Of a stretch of 64,000 nt of DNA, positions 1 to 10,858 are shown in pieces; the stretch's first letter is position 1, and each line of letters starts with the position of its first letter. The DNA is taken from positions 1-64,000 of the forward strand of contig JAJGST010000022.1 of assembly GCA_020746105.1 (NCBI GenBank), written 5' to 3'. The notes under the pieces are model-generated. The model ran no database searches and was not told the DNA's origin. It saw only the letters and a list, made by a program, of their open reading frames with translations. The translations under genes were made by a program, and so were the position numbers. The stretch comes from Trogon surrucura. Taxonomy: Eukaryota; Chordata; Aves; Trogoniformes; Trogonidae.

Positions 1-518
1 AAGGGCTGCGCCAGATGTTAGTGAAACAGTTAGCAAAAGATAACGCGAACGAGGACTGCCAAAAAATAATAGAAGTCTTGCCAGGAGATCCCTCTGTTGC
101 TGATATGGTCTCGGTCTGCTCTAAAGTTGGTACAGTTGAACACAAGATGGCAGCTCTCGCCAGAGTTATTGGACAGGAACCAAAATGTTATGGGTGTGGT
201 CAAGAAGGACACCTCAAAAGTAATTGCCCACAACGACCATTGAAAACAAATAGTCCCAATGCTAACACAAAGGGAGTGACCTGCAATTGTTGCGGAAAAG
301 CTGGTCATTTGGCAGAACAATGCAGATCAAAATATCACATGAATAGACAGCCCCTCTCGGGAAACGGGAAGAAGAGCGCGAGGGGGCGCGCACAGACACA
401 AGTGCCTCTCACCAAGCCATTTCTCAGGGGGGGTCAGCAAACCTTCCCCTCTGCGACCGCCTCACTGGAAAAACCAGTGGATCGGCAGGGATGGATATAT
501 CCACCACCGACGCAATAA
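1..518 (+). pseudogene. gag: ERV A gag, 3' part: capsid C-terminus and nucleocapsid
   Basis: The frame is open from base 3 and already inside gag, so the 5' part lies outside the window. The first ~30 codons resemble the end of a retroviral capsid C-terminal domain: a stretch like QLAKDNANEDC matches the region after the major homology region in the capsid of element H. The nucleocapsid follows, with two zinc knuckles of the C-X2-C-X4-H-X4-C type (CYGCGQEGHLKSNC and CNCCGKAGHLAEQC). A basic tail leads to a stop at 516-518. In the family this domain binds and packages genomic RNA. The pro frame overlaps the end at -1. This segment itself has no stop or frameshift, but the downstream genes of the element are broken. 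Confidence 0.9.
359..365 (+). promoter_or_regulatory. gag-pro -1 ribosomal frameshift heptamer (G GGA AAC)
   Basis: The heptamer GGGAAAC lies in gag phase as G-GGA-AAC, the X-XXY-YYZ arrangement. The -1 frame is open from here into dUTPase with no stop until 782. G GGA AAC is an established slippery sequence, used for example by simian betaretroviruses and visna virus. I see no obvious strong stem-loop or pseudoknot by eye, so the stimulator is unverified. Confidence 0.7.
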
Positions 519-870
519 CTAGTGTGACCAAAGAAGTTATGAAAGTTCCTATGGATGCCTTTGGCCCCATAGGAAGAGGATTAAGTGCTTTACTAATTGG
601 ACGCTCAAGTAGTACACTCAATGGCAGTATTGTACATGTTGGTGTTATTGACGCTGATTATACTGGACAAATTTGTGCTATGGTTTCGACACCATATCCC
701 CCTGTGACTATCCCAAAGGGGACACGAATTGCTCAACTTGTTCCTTTTTTGAGTTCTGTTCCCAATACAGAGAAAAAAGAATGACAAGACAGAGGGTTTG
801 GATCGACTGGCTTGCCTCAAATGTTTGGGTCTCAGACAGTTACCTCTAACGGCCACAGCTGCTTTGTACA
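362..870 (+). pseudogene. pro: ERV A pro 5' part: dUTPase, interrupted by one stop
   Basis: The frame is -1 relative to gag and open from about 362. dUTPase hydrolyses dUTP to dUMP, limiting uracil in retroviral cDNA; in betaretroviruses it is made as the N-terminal part of Pro. Visible motifs are GRSS (motif 2), GVIDADYTG (motif 3, with the catalytic Asp and substrate-stacking Tyr) and IPKGTRIAQLV (motif 4). A TGA at 782-784 falls just before the Gly-rich C-terminal motif (RGFGSTG, 791-811 in the same frame). The arm that closes over the active site is thus cut off. Another stop follows near 869. Length and order match the class II (beta-like) layout. Confidence 0.87.
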
Positions 871-1173
871 GTGACAATGAAAGGACATTCTCCAACATCG
901 GTGCAGCTGTCAGGACTGTTGGACACCGGAGCAGACGTAACTATTATATCTCAACATTCATGGCCATCCACCTGGCCTGTCGGTAACATGGGAGTGGGGG
1001 TGGTTGGCTTGGGTGGTGCTACTCAGAGTGTAATGTCAGCTAATACAGTTCTTGTTACTAACCCAGAGGGCCAGACGGCTACAATTCGGCCTTACGTGAC
1101 ATACGCCCCGTTGAACTTATGGGATAGAGATTGTCTTTCCCAGTGGGGAGTTAAAATTACCACGGATTTTTGA
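871..1173 (+). pseudogene. pro: ERV A aspartic protease
   Basis: This is a retropepsin-like domain of about 100 codons. The catalytic triplet sits in LLDTGADVTII, a Gly-rich flap follows (GVGVVGLGGA), and the C-terminal region reads WDRDCLSQWG. F has the more usual GRDLLSQLG there. In the family the enzyme dimerises and cleaves Gag and Gag-Pol. It lies in a frame different from the dUTPase upstream, so an indel near 870 separates two parts of one former pro gene. It ends at TGA 1171-1173, next to a candidate pro-pol slippage site. Relative to pol it is in the expected -1 relation. Confidence 0.85.
1164..1170 (+). promoter_or_regulatory. Candidate pro-pol -1 frameshift heptamer (G GAT TTT)
   Basis: GGATTTT is phased to the protease frame as G-GAT-TTT, directly before the protease stop TGA at 1171. 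After a -1 step the pol frame (codons at 1167, 1170, 1173) is open. It resembles the betaretroviral pro-pol site G GAU UUA of MMTV, differing in the last base. That such sites work is established; that this one did is inference. Confidence 0.6.
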
Positions 1174-1970
1174 CCGGGGTCACTGTGCTGCAGGGCGTTC
1201 AACAGCCCACCCTTGCCTTGACTTGGCTCACTGACAAACCTGTGTGGGTGGATCAGTGGCCCCTGAATTCTGAAAAATTACAGGCCCTGCAGGATTTAGT
1301 ACAAGAACAATTAGCTGCGGGACATATCGAACCCTCTCACAGTCCTTGGAATACTCCAGTGTTTGTCATTAAAAAGAAATCTGGTAAGTGGCGACTTTTA
1401 CATGATCTGAGGCAGGTGAATGCTGTAATGACTACCATGGGAGCCTTACAGCCAGGTCTTCCCTCTCCAGCCATGATCCCCTTGGAGTGGGACATAATTG
1501 TAATGGACTTAAAAGACTGTTTTTTCACAATACCATTGGCAGAGCAAGACAAAGAGAAATTTGCATTTTCTGTGCCTTCTGTCAATCATGAGGCACCTTC
1601 ACAAAGATATCAGTGGAAAGTTCTGCCACAAGGCATGAAAAATTCGCCAACAATTTGTCAGTGGTTTGTTGCACAAGCATTGTCACCTGTTCGGAAAGCA
1701 TTTCCGGAAGACTATTGTTACCATTACATGGATGATATCTTGTTGGCTGCCTCTGACAAAAGCCGGTTAAGTAAAATGGAAAAAATGGCCACTCATTGCT
1801 TGCAACAGTTTGGATTGGTCATAGCACCTGAAAAAATTCAACCTGTAGCACCATGGAAATACTTAGGCATGATTGTTACAAATACGCAAGTTATGCCTCA
1901 GCCAGTAAAATTGGATGTGCAAATTCGAACCCTTAATGATGTGCAAAAATTAATGGGCTCTTTGAATTGA
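1167..1970 (+). pseudogene. pol: ERV A reverse transcriptase (pol)
   Basis: RT copies viral RNA into DNA. The frame opens at the pro-pol overlap without needing its own start codon. It carries class II RT blocks: a fingers region with GHIEPSHSPWNTPVFVIKKKSG, KWRLLHDLRQVN, an LPQGMKNSPTICQ block, and the catalytic YMDD in YHYMDDILLA, plus a thumb-like tail (KYLGMIV). All three catalytic Asp positions appear present. A TGA at 1968-1970 interrupts the frame at the RT thumb/connection border, after which the same frame continues. About 60% of residues look shared with the RT of F (estimate by eye). Confidence 0.92.
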
Positions 1971-2940
1971 ATCAGGCCATATTTGGGCTTGACCAACTCA
2001 CAATTGCAACCCCTGTTGGAACTTTTAAAGCATTCACATGATCCCTTGGAACCCAGGACCTTAACTCCAGAAGCAAAAGCAGCATTGCTCTTGGTAGAAC
2101 GAGCATTGCATGATAAATTTATAGATCGGATCGATTTTTCCCAGAATGTTCAAGTTTTTATTTTGATTGATAACGTAGTGCCTTTTGGTGCTATAGTCCA
2201 ACGGAACCCTGAATGGCATGACCCCTTGCATATTTTAGAGTGGTTATTTTTACCTTTTCGGTCACGTAAAACTGCTCCCACGTTGTTTGAACTGATTGCT
2301 GATGTTATTATCCAGACTCGAAAGAAGTGTTTAGAATTAACCGGGCGCGACCCTATGACTATTGTACTCCCTGTACAAAGCTGGTATTTTGAATGGTGCC
2401 TAGCAAATCAGTATGAACTACAGGTTGCTTTGGCTGGGTTCTCAGGCCAAATCTCTTATCATTTGCCCTCACATCCCTTGTTAAAGTTTGCCAAAGAAGT
2501 CCCTTTTGGACAAAAAATCCTTAGTCAACCTGAACCGGTACAGGGTCCTACTGTTTTTACGGATGGATCCGGAAAAACGGGCAAAGCAGCAGTTGTTTGG
2601 CTGGATGCTGGTCAATGGAAGTCGCAAGTAGTTTTGCAAAACGGTTCCCCACAAGTAACTGAATTGCGAGCAATAGCTTTAGCTTTTACCTTATTCCCTG
2701 GTCCCGTCAACATTATTACAGATTCGGCATATGCTGCCAATTAGGTGGCGCGCTTGGACAAAGTTGTCCTTACTACTTCAGACAATCCATTGTTATTTGA
2801 TGTTTTACTAACACTGTGGAAAACTATTCAGCACCGCAAAGAACCGTATTTTATACTACATATTCGTAGTCATACATCATTGCCCGGATTTTATACAGAA
2901 GGTAACGCCAGGGCTGATGCCCTTCTTTCTGCTCTTGCTT
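1971..2940 (+). pseudogene. pol: ERV A connection domain and RNase H (pol)
   Basis: Same frame as RT. RNase H degrades RNA in RNA:DNA hybrids during reverse transcription. Its acidic residues are visible in order: FTDGSG (first Asp), VTELRA (Glu), ITDSAY (Asp), and the last Asp in GNARADALL near 2920. A TAG stop at 2742-2744 falls right after ITDSAYAAN, separating the last catalytic Asp from the rest. The linker region also carries the LSQPEPVQGPTVFTDGSG entry seen in beta- and alpha-type pol. The gene cannot give a full Pol protein. Confidence 0.88.
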
Positions 2941-3780
2941 TAGGCCCGGTGCCTAATGTTAAGCAACAAGCTGTTGTGTCACATCAATTTTTTCATCAGG
3001 GATCCGAGCATTGCGACGACAATTTCGCCTGTCTCACTCTGAAGCGTGTTCCATTGTAGCCGCTTGTCCTGATTGTCAGGGAACTCATGCACCCGTGTTT
3101 TTTGGCACCAACCCACGTGGGTTACAAGCCTTACAGATTTGGCAAACTGATGTCACTCACATAGATGAGTTTGGACGCCTAAAATATGTTCACGTTACTA
3201 TTGACACTTATTCGCATGTCATGGTTGCCACAGCTCACACTGGAGAAACAGGCAAAGATGTCATTAGGCATTTCCAAAAATCCTTTTCTATTTTAGGAGT
3301 ACCAAAGCAAATAAAAACGGATAATGGTCTGGCTTACACCTCAAAGAAAGTTCAAACATTTCTTGATATGTGGGGAGTCACACATCTTACCGGTATTCCT
3401 CACTCACCAACAGGCCAAGCTATTATTGAACGTGCTCATGGCACACTGAAGCGCATGCTTCAAAAACAAAAAGGGGGAATGGTGAGGGAACCACCACAGG
3501 CACGTCTGGACAAAGTTCTTTATGTTCTTAACTTTTTACAGCACAGTGATGACTTTGATACTTCTCTATCTTTCCGACATTTCTCTTCTCTTTTTCTCAA
3601 AATCGCAAGTTCAAAAAGGTGCCAAAGTCCAAATGAAGGACTTGGCAACAGGCCAATGGCTAGGGGTCATTTGATTTGATAGACCTGGGGACGGGGTTAT
3701 GCTTGTGTCCTCTACAGATAATGGTCCTCGTTGGTGTCCGCTCGTTGCGTGCGGCCTGTTCTGGATTCCCGGAAGACACC
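2941..3780 (+). pseudogene. pol: ERV A integrase (pol), frameshifted
   Basis: Integrase inserts viral DNA into the host chromosome. The N-terminal zinc-binding HHCC domain spans the break: its His residues (SHQFFHQ) are in the RNase H frame and its CPDCQ is in the frame that begins near 3011, so an indel lies near 3000-3010. The catalytic D,D-35-E core is visible: Asp in WQTDVTHID, Asp in KTDNGLAYTS, Glu in AIIERAHGTLK. A further stop at 3677-3679 and a frame change precede the C-terminal domain, recognisable from the STDNGPRW segment at about 3711. No env follows: similarity ends near 3780, where an opposite-strand LTR starts. Confidence 0.88.
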
Positions 3781-3781
3781 A

Positions 3782-4107
3782 TGATATCGTCGTCCTCCCT
3801 TTATTGCTCCCCGGACAAGCCCAAATCTATACAGTTAAGCAGTGTCCCCGCGCCTGTCCCTTCACAGAGTTGGTCAGTTACAGGTTTACACGCGCCAGCC
3901 GTTTTATTGGGTAGTGCCATTCAACTATGCAGGCGGCTCTCGCCCCCTCTCTACCCCTGGCAAGGCTCTTCAGAAAACAGATAAAACCTCCTCCTCTCTG
4001 TGCCCCAAGGGCAGCTCCAAGGACAGAGCCTTTGTTTAGGCCTATGATGGGTTGTCCGAACCTTTAAAGGGATATCACACTTCTGCTCCACAAGAAACTC
4101 CTCTACA
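3782..4107 (-). mobile_element. Partial 'TGTAGAGG' LTR, opposite in orientation to ERV A
   Basis: Read on the minus strand this matches the LTRs of proviruses B, C and E. It starts TGTAGAGG at 4107 and contains the GCTCCACAAG, AGGCCTAAAC and AATAAA-bearing blocks. It ends after the polyadenylation region, so the last ~80 bp (U5 end) found in the other copies are missing or degenerate; the left boundary is accurate to about 10 bp. It directly abuts the 3' end of ERV A pol, which reads the other way, so this is a rearranged junction and not ERV A's own 3' LTR. No target duplication can be checked because the partner side is lost. Confidence 0.85.
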
Positions 4108-5970
4108 CACTTGTGCAGTAAAATCCCCAAAATTAAATTCTGTATGCATATTCTGCATGGAAAAAATCCCATGAATAACTTTATCTATGCTTAGTATTTA
4201 AATATAAACTTTTATACGGAACAGATTAGCTACAGGGCATTTTATTTAATTTCCTTGTATAACACACTAAGTATTTATAAGGAATAATCAGAAGGTAGAG
4301 GAACTGTACTAAGAAGAACAAATGGACACCATGAAAAATGCAATTAAAAATACTGTGATCTTAAAGCTATAACCAGTACAGAATTACAAGTATGTTACCT
4401 TCGAATTCAAGCACTCCCAGACCAAGCCTGGCATATTCCATGTATTAAACTATTTATTTGGAAAAATAAATATTTTTTTATTCATAATTCTTGTAATAAC
4501 AATATCCTTAACTCTTGTAAAGCCTTGTAACTTTTGGAAAATGGATTTTAAGTCTCTTTCCTTTAAGGTTCTATCCAGAAAAAAAAAAAAAGGCATGAAT
4601 ATCAATTAAGTAATAAACTCAGAAGCTACTGTAAGTACAGAATGAAGAAATCAGATATATTAACTAACATCTAAGTATCCAGCTTTTAAAATTAATTCTA
4701 AAGGTCTGCATTACCTAAAGGCAGAAAAAAAATGGGATATGCTGCACAGTAGATTTTTGGAAGTAAAGATAATCCATGGAGACAATGACTAAAAACTATA
4801 GGCCAAGAACATATAATAAAATTAAGACAGTCTAAGTAAATACTCCGTTTTATATAGAACAGTTTCTGGTAGTTTGAACAGAAAATTAACACTAGTCTGT
4901 TATACTAACCGCAAATAACAACTCAGACACTGCAAGGAAAAGGAAAGAACCCAAGACTGACACTAAGGATATCACTGGAGACAGGCATGGATTTTCAGAC
5001 AATTAGCAAAGCTAGTTATGTTACAAATTGATAGGACAGACACTGCCTGCATGTTATCAGTAAACATCTGGAAGGCTACTTGCTGTGCTTGTGTGCTGAT
5101 AAAAATAAGTCAAGTTCATTCAGTTACCAATGCTTGACAAATTACAAAAAAAAACCCAAACCAGCTTTTATCTGGCAGATCCCCATTACTGGATGAAGAG
5201 GCCATTACAGAAGGAACTGGTCTGAGAAACAAGATATTGCCAAGGTCAGCAAAAAGCCAATGAAGTGACAGATACCCCAACTCTGATTTGTTTCCTTCCT
5301 CAGTTACTATTTTTCTAATTAAAAAAACCTATTCTTTAGGGTGTTATAAAGTGAAAGGATGTGGGTTTATATATATATATGTATGTTTAATCTGCATGAA
5401 ATTACCTAAAACATAGGCAATTCTGCATTATTCAAAGAAGAAACTCCATGCAGATACTTCACAAGCTGTAAGACCAAACATGCTATAAAGAAGTTTAACA
5501 CAATTTAAAAAAAATTCAGATGATGTCAGTCATTAAAACTGTAGGTTGTACAAGCAGTCAGAGCATTTGACTCCTAAGAACCACAAAACAATCACTTCTC
5601 AAAGGTGTTGATACCTGTACAAACATGAAAAAATAGGGTTTTTCCCCTCCCCGATTCATACTGTAAATCTTACATACAAAGGCAGTATTTTGCTGCGGCT
5701 TACAGAAACAGAATTGCAGAGGAACTGTAGTGAAATGAGTAATTTCAGGTTTAGAGATGTAAAGGAGAGTAAAAATCTTCTGGCAAATCACCTGAGGAGT
5801 TCACTCCAGCTCCTTACATTTACAAAACTATTCACTGTGGTTCTGAACACTCCAGCGATGTGGCAATACAGTGCAAATGCTTCTCCTGCTTGCACCTAAA
5901 ACATCATTACATAACCACTTGTAACAGTTTTCAAAGCTGTCATGCTGTCGGGAAGAAATCACGGATTTCC
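4108..5970. other. Noncoding AT-rich DNA, no gene seen
   Basis: Stops are frequent in all frames, with short A and T runs and a small (TA)n at about 5371-5380. Nothing resembling an exon, RNA gene or mobile element was recognised. Confidence 0.6.
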
Positions 5971-6026
5971 ATTTGGACTCAATGACCTTTAAAGGTCCCT
6001 TTCAGCCCAAACTATTCTATGATTCT
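5971..6026 (+). repeat. CR1 LINE 3' tail
   Basis: The run 'actcaatgacctttaaaggt', followed by a short gap and ATTCTATGATTCT, is the typical CR1 3' end with its repeated octamer. Only the last ~55 bp are recognisable, as expected for 5'-truncated CR1 copies. Confidence 0.8.
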
Positions 6027-9000
6027 CAATAGCAATGTAAGCAAAATCAGTACTGGTTTTTACTGTCTATTGTTTGCAATACTAAAACGTGTTTTCAATT
6101 AACAATATTATTTTTTTAAAAAATGACACCAAGATAATTGCAGTGCCAAACACAGAGTATCAAGAAAAAACTACACCAGTAAATGAGAACAGAGCAAGCA
6201 TGAATTACCTCTTCATAACGCTGGCTATATTTAGCCTCAGATGCCACTAACAGGAGAGAGATTCAAATTACAGTTTATCAGGTTTCTTCTCAATGGGATA
6301 ATACTTATGTCTGCACACTGCTCCAAATGATGAATTTTTCTAGGAGTCCTAAAGTTCTGCTTCCGAGACCTGCTCTGCGATTCACGATCCTTGCCTACTT
6401 GCTCCTCCGGAAAAACAGGAGCCTGGTGAAGCTCGCACCGTTGCCCCGTGTGAGCAGCCCCTCTGTGGCCACTCCTGCTCTGCCAGGGGAGCCAACGGTG
6501 TCACGCAGCGCTTACAGGGCTTCCAAGGAACCCTGGACCTGCAGCATATGTCGGGCTCAACTATCATACACCAAACCAGGAATCCCACCTGGCAGCGGAG
6601 GGGAGGAATGCTTCAAGCAGCTTCTCCTCCCACCGGCATGAACTGTGCAGCTTGATAATTTAGAAACAGATGCTACTGCTCTAAAACAGTAACGCTGTAC
6701 CACAGGTGAACATGGCTAAACGTGTGCAAGTCCGTTACTGACGACAAGTGTCCCACAGAAGGAAATCTGTGCGATTTCCAAACTCTGTACCTGGAATCGA
6801 ACAGAGCTCAATTAACTCTGAATACCCTTGGCGAACTTAGGAACCATCCCTTAAAGGAATTGCTTTCTCAATAGTCAAAATTCTTTTCCTTCCTAGGGAG
6901 ATAGACCTTTTAGGCCTTGGAAGTATTTAACTTGCCTCCCAATTCGTCCATGGCTAGCAAGAGGAAAAAGCGAGGAACAAAACCAAAGTTTCTTCGAATC
7001 TTTGCAGGTCTGGTGTGCTGCTGGTTTATTCTGCGCAATACTCAAATCCAATAAGCACATAGGGAAAGGAAGGGCATTAGTACCTTAATCTTCTCCTCTA
7101 AACAGCTTAACTGTAGAAGACGCAGTGCCTCACATTCAATAACTACTCAGTACTTTTACTTGTTCTAAGAACACATTACAAAAACTGCCAATAAACCTTA
7201 ATTAGCAATATATTTTTAGCAGCTGTGCTACAGCTTGCCGCAATGAAACATTTTCCCAAGAAATTCTAAAGCTTTCCTAAAGAAACCTTGACACTTAATA
7301 ATGAAAGGCATTTAGAGATTGTCATATAAGAGCATCCATTAGGGCAGTATATTCTTCTCAGAAGCTTTGAGGTTACCTTGAACAAGAAAGGTTTATTTAA
7401 AGCATTCTTTGCTTTTCTGTTAAGAAAATGAACAATCTCTGGCAAAACTCAGGTGCCGCTGACAAAGTTAAGCATTTTCTTCCACCTTTTAATGAGACCA
7501 CAGCAATGGTCTTACTGTCCTAAAAACAGGTAAGTAGAAGGAAGCATTTAATCTTGTGCATGTGCATGCACATGCATATGCACCCATGCCCATTTTGCAA
7601 AGTGTCATGTTCTTGAGTGACCTCCATGATAACAAGCTTGAAATTATATCTTCAAAATTCCTTTGTGTCTATGCCTCTTGAAATAATTTTAATGATGCAG
7701 TGCATATGATCCTTATGCATGGAAGCGCTGCTCCCAACATCTCTCAAAATCTTTGTGATGAGCTACCTTGAGGTGAAGTAAACCATGACCTGAAACCCTG
7801 TCAGTTTAGAAGACAAAAATCTTTTACTATATATACATGAAAGATCTAAACATCATCTCTTTTTACAATAAATATAGACTCTTTTCTTCTTCATATAGCT
7901 ATACATATCTTCACTTTTCTGCCATATCTTAACCCAGATTGAGTGTCATCAAGGACAAAGAGTTCCATCTACAAGTTCTCTTACATCTGTCTATCTATAG
8001 CTCTATATACAAGGGAGACAGAGAGGGAGGGAGCATCTCACCTGATTATATATGTATTTATATGTTTTCACTGCAGTACAGTATGAATCAAATGACAATA
8101 TTAGTTATTAATTTCAACATCATGTAATAATACGATGTTCAGCACACACAATTCAAAAGGTGTGCTTCATCCTTACTTGCATGAGAGGAATGCTCACAGG
8201 GCCCTGGTACAGTCTGTGTATTCAACACAGCACAATCGCAGCCTCAAGCAAATGGCTATTTAACTCAGCATTTTTCATTCACTTTATTTCCAGTGTCTGT
8301 AACAAGACTTTGCTGCTTTTACACCTTAATAGATTTTGCAGAACTCACTTGACAAAATTTAGTAATGAAATAACTATGCAAAATTACTTAAAGTCACTTT
8401 GGCCTGCAGATTATTTCTTTTTTTACTCCCTTTGACTTCCAGATATGCTATTTGCATATGCAGTCAAGAAGCAAAGTAAAACTAAAACCAAAGCCCCAAG
8501 GTAAGTTCCGCAACTGCAAGAGGATGCATATCACAAAACCGTGTTGGGTCAAGTTGTTCAAACTGAAACTCCCTCTTTAGCCAGTCTCAAAGCTCTGATG
8601 TACGTGGCCTTTGCCAGGGAAATGAGAACCGGAGAATTTAAAAGAGCAGGAACAGTGCTGTGATGTTTGGTGTGGTTAAATCAGATCACCATCTAGTCCA
8701 GTGGACTCAAGATTCAAACAAACTCATTATTTTTAAGCTAGGTAGTCTACAGGTTTAGCAAATTTTCAAGCCTGGGATTAGTTTATGAGATGAATTGATT
8801 TTTAGTGCTGCAATGTAAAAGCCATTCTAGTTTGCTAACTACCTGAAGCACCAAGATCAATTTTGAGAGTAAAACATCAATTACCTCACTTACTGAGACA
8901 GGATAAGCAGCAATTAAAAGGGTAAGGAATGCTCCTCTGCATGAGGTTACTTATCTAGTTTTTCAGTATATTGTTTTAGCAATTGTTTTGATTTCTAATT

Positions 9001-9943
9001 GCATCTAGAGACTTGAATGCAGGCCTTTCGCATCTGTTATGCATATTCCGAGATGGTTTTGTCTCTTATTACATAGATAAAAATTTCTGGTATTTCTGGC
9101 ATTTCTGGTATCTAACATCCACCATTACATAAAGCAAATCTTACAGGAACTAAGCACTTCTAGCTACAATAGCCTCTGCCCATTTTTTTAAAGGGTTATA
9201 AAGATACCACTTTCATTCTAAATAAAGACAAAATCTGAATTTTCAATAAAATTATTGGTTTTTTTCCTTTCCTTCCTTAGTCAGCTCTAACTGTACCTCG
9301 ATCTGATTCTTGATGAAGATAAAGCCCTCTTGTAAAAAAAAAAAAAAGAGAAATCATCTACAATCTAACCTTCTCAACTGCATAAGTATGACAGGTTACA
9401 GACGTAGACTGGCAAGAGAAACATTTTTTTCTCAGTGTATACTTTGCATTCTAATAAGGTCCAATAATTTGTTAAAATGACTCCACAGCATTCTTTAATA
9501 AATAAAGCCATACTTAAAACACATAATGGAGATGTCTTGGCTTTTTCCAAAGCCTTTCACTTGATTCCTGAAACACTGTAATTCATATACCGACATTTAG
9601 CAGCCTGGAAACTTGTAACTAAGAACACTGGAAAGAAGGAAAAAAACCCAAGCAAGCAACCACCTCTCGTCTGCCCAAGTCGGATATATATCAATAGTGA
9701 GAATTCCATTTACGTGAAGGGACTAAAAAAATATATTGATCTTATGAAAACAAAAATTTGCAGGCATCTAATGAACATATATTTAATTTTGTATTTTTTT
9801 ATAGTCATTCTCAGTCCTATTTGATTCCTAGAGCTGAATCTACCAAGTAAGCAGTATTTGACCATATTTTACAGTGTGTGCATGTTTGCATTCTAAGATT
9901 TGGGCCAACACTGATTTTATTTCCTTTTAGTATTTCATAGTTA
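6027..9943. other. Noncoding DNA with a GC-rich islet and a TGCA-rich stretch
   Basis: No gene recognised. About 6330-6640 is clearly more GC- and CpG-rich than its surroundings and is open on both strands for 70-100 codons, but shows no domain or splice context. About 7555-7595 is a purine/pyrimidine-alternating TGCATG-rich stretch. The rest is AT-rich unique-looking sequence. Confidence 0.55.
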
Positions 9944-10166
9944 TGTCGTGGGTTAGGGCAGACAGACGCTCTCTAACCCCCTCTAAACGGGAAGAGAAAA
10001 GGAAATGAGGCAGAGAGGCTTACGGGTTAGGGAAGAAAAACTAGAACAGCTTTAATGAAAACAACGGAAACATGCTGCTAACTTCAGAACGTGCAGCCTT
10101 TTAGAAGACACTAAACTGGAAAGTAAAAATCACCAAACAGGACTGGGTTTTTAGCTAAACCCAGGA
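9944..10166 (-). mobile_element. Internally deleted ERVL-type LTR ('TGTCCTGGG' family)
   Basis: The left end (gtcgtgggttaggg, then the gaagagaaaagg / gaggcagagag block) and the right end (gcagccttttagaagacac to gctaaacccagga) match the two ends of the LTR at 15714-16566. About 600 bp of the middle are absent, with the joint near 10066. No clear target duplication. Confidence 0.8.
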
Positions 10167-10666
10167 AAGGTATTAGACAACAATAAATTTTTCTGAAGAC
10201 TGGATTTAAATATGCAAACCAGGATGGAAAGGTACTGAATCTTTACTATGCCATATATTTAGTGTATCTGTGATTTTTTTCGCCCCTCCTTTTTTACCGT
10301 GACAGTTTGTGGGGAGGTAACTGAATGCTTATTTTATGTACCAATGCCTCTGAAAAACCAAGGGAGACTTTGCAACACTGGGAGCAGACAGGCACTGCCA
10401 GTCTAGTTTTGCCTTGCACCTTACCATCTCTTTTCTTTGTTATTTAGAGAGAACACTGTTGCCACCATCTGCTTTTAGGAAATGATAAAAAGAAAAAGGA
10501 AGAAAAAACCCCACAGAAATATTTCTCAAAACAAGTTAAATGCACATACAAAATGGGATTGGAGGGTGGGTGGTGGAAATCCAAGTCCATAACCATTATA
10601 ATGGAAAAAGGATTGGATGAAACATGAAATGCATTTTAAATAGCTTTGCTATTATTACCTATGCAT
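10167..10666. other. Noncoding DNA, no gene seen
   Basis: AT-rich sequence between an LTR and the SINE. Nothing recognised. Confidence 0.5.
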
Positions 10667-10858
10667 CCAGCTCCATGAGAAAACACATAAAATTGGCAGT
10701 GTGGTGCTTGAAACACCAAAGGTCGCGGGTTCGATTCCCGTTCAGTTCTCATGTGTTGCCTGACCTAGTCGAGAGGTGGCGTCCCTGCCCACAACAGGGA
10801 GGTTGGATTAAAATGATCTCTAAGGTCCCGTCCAGCCCAGGCCATTCTATGATGATGA
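10667..10858 (+). repeat. tRNA-Ile/CR1 SINE (TguSINE1-like)
   Basis: The head at about 10695-10743 carries a stretch close to tRNA-Ile: 'gtggtgctt...ccaaaggtcg', then B box GGTTCGATTCC in a TpsiC arm. The tail (ctagtcgagaggtggcgtcc ... ggttggattaaaatgatctc ... ccattctatgatgatg) is a CR1 3' end, which in this SINE class recruits the CR1 reverse transcriptase. TguSINE1 of zebra finch has exactly this tRNA-Ile head and CR1 tail. The 5' boundary is uncertain because the A-box region is degenerate. Confidence 0.8.

Noticed and set aside
10706-10745. Possible tRNA-Ile gene
   Set aside because: Only part of the tRNA is recognisable, the acceptor stem does not pair, and a CR1 tail is attached; it is a SINE head.
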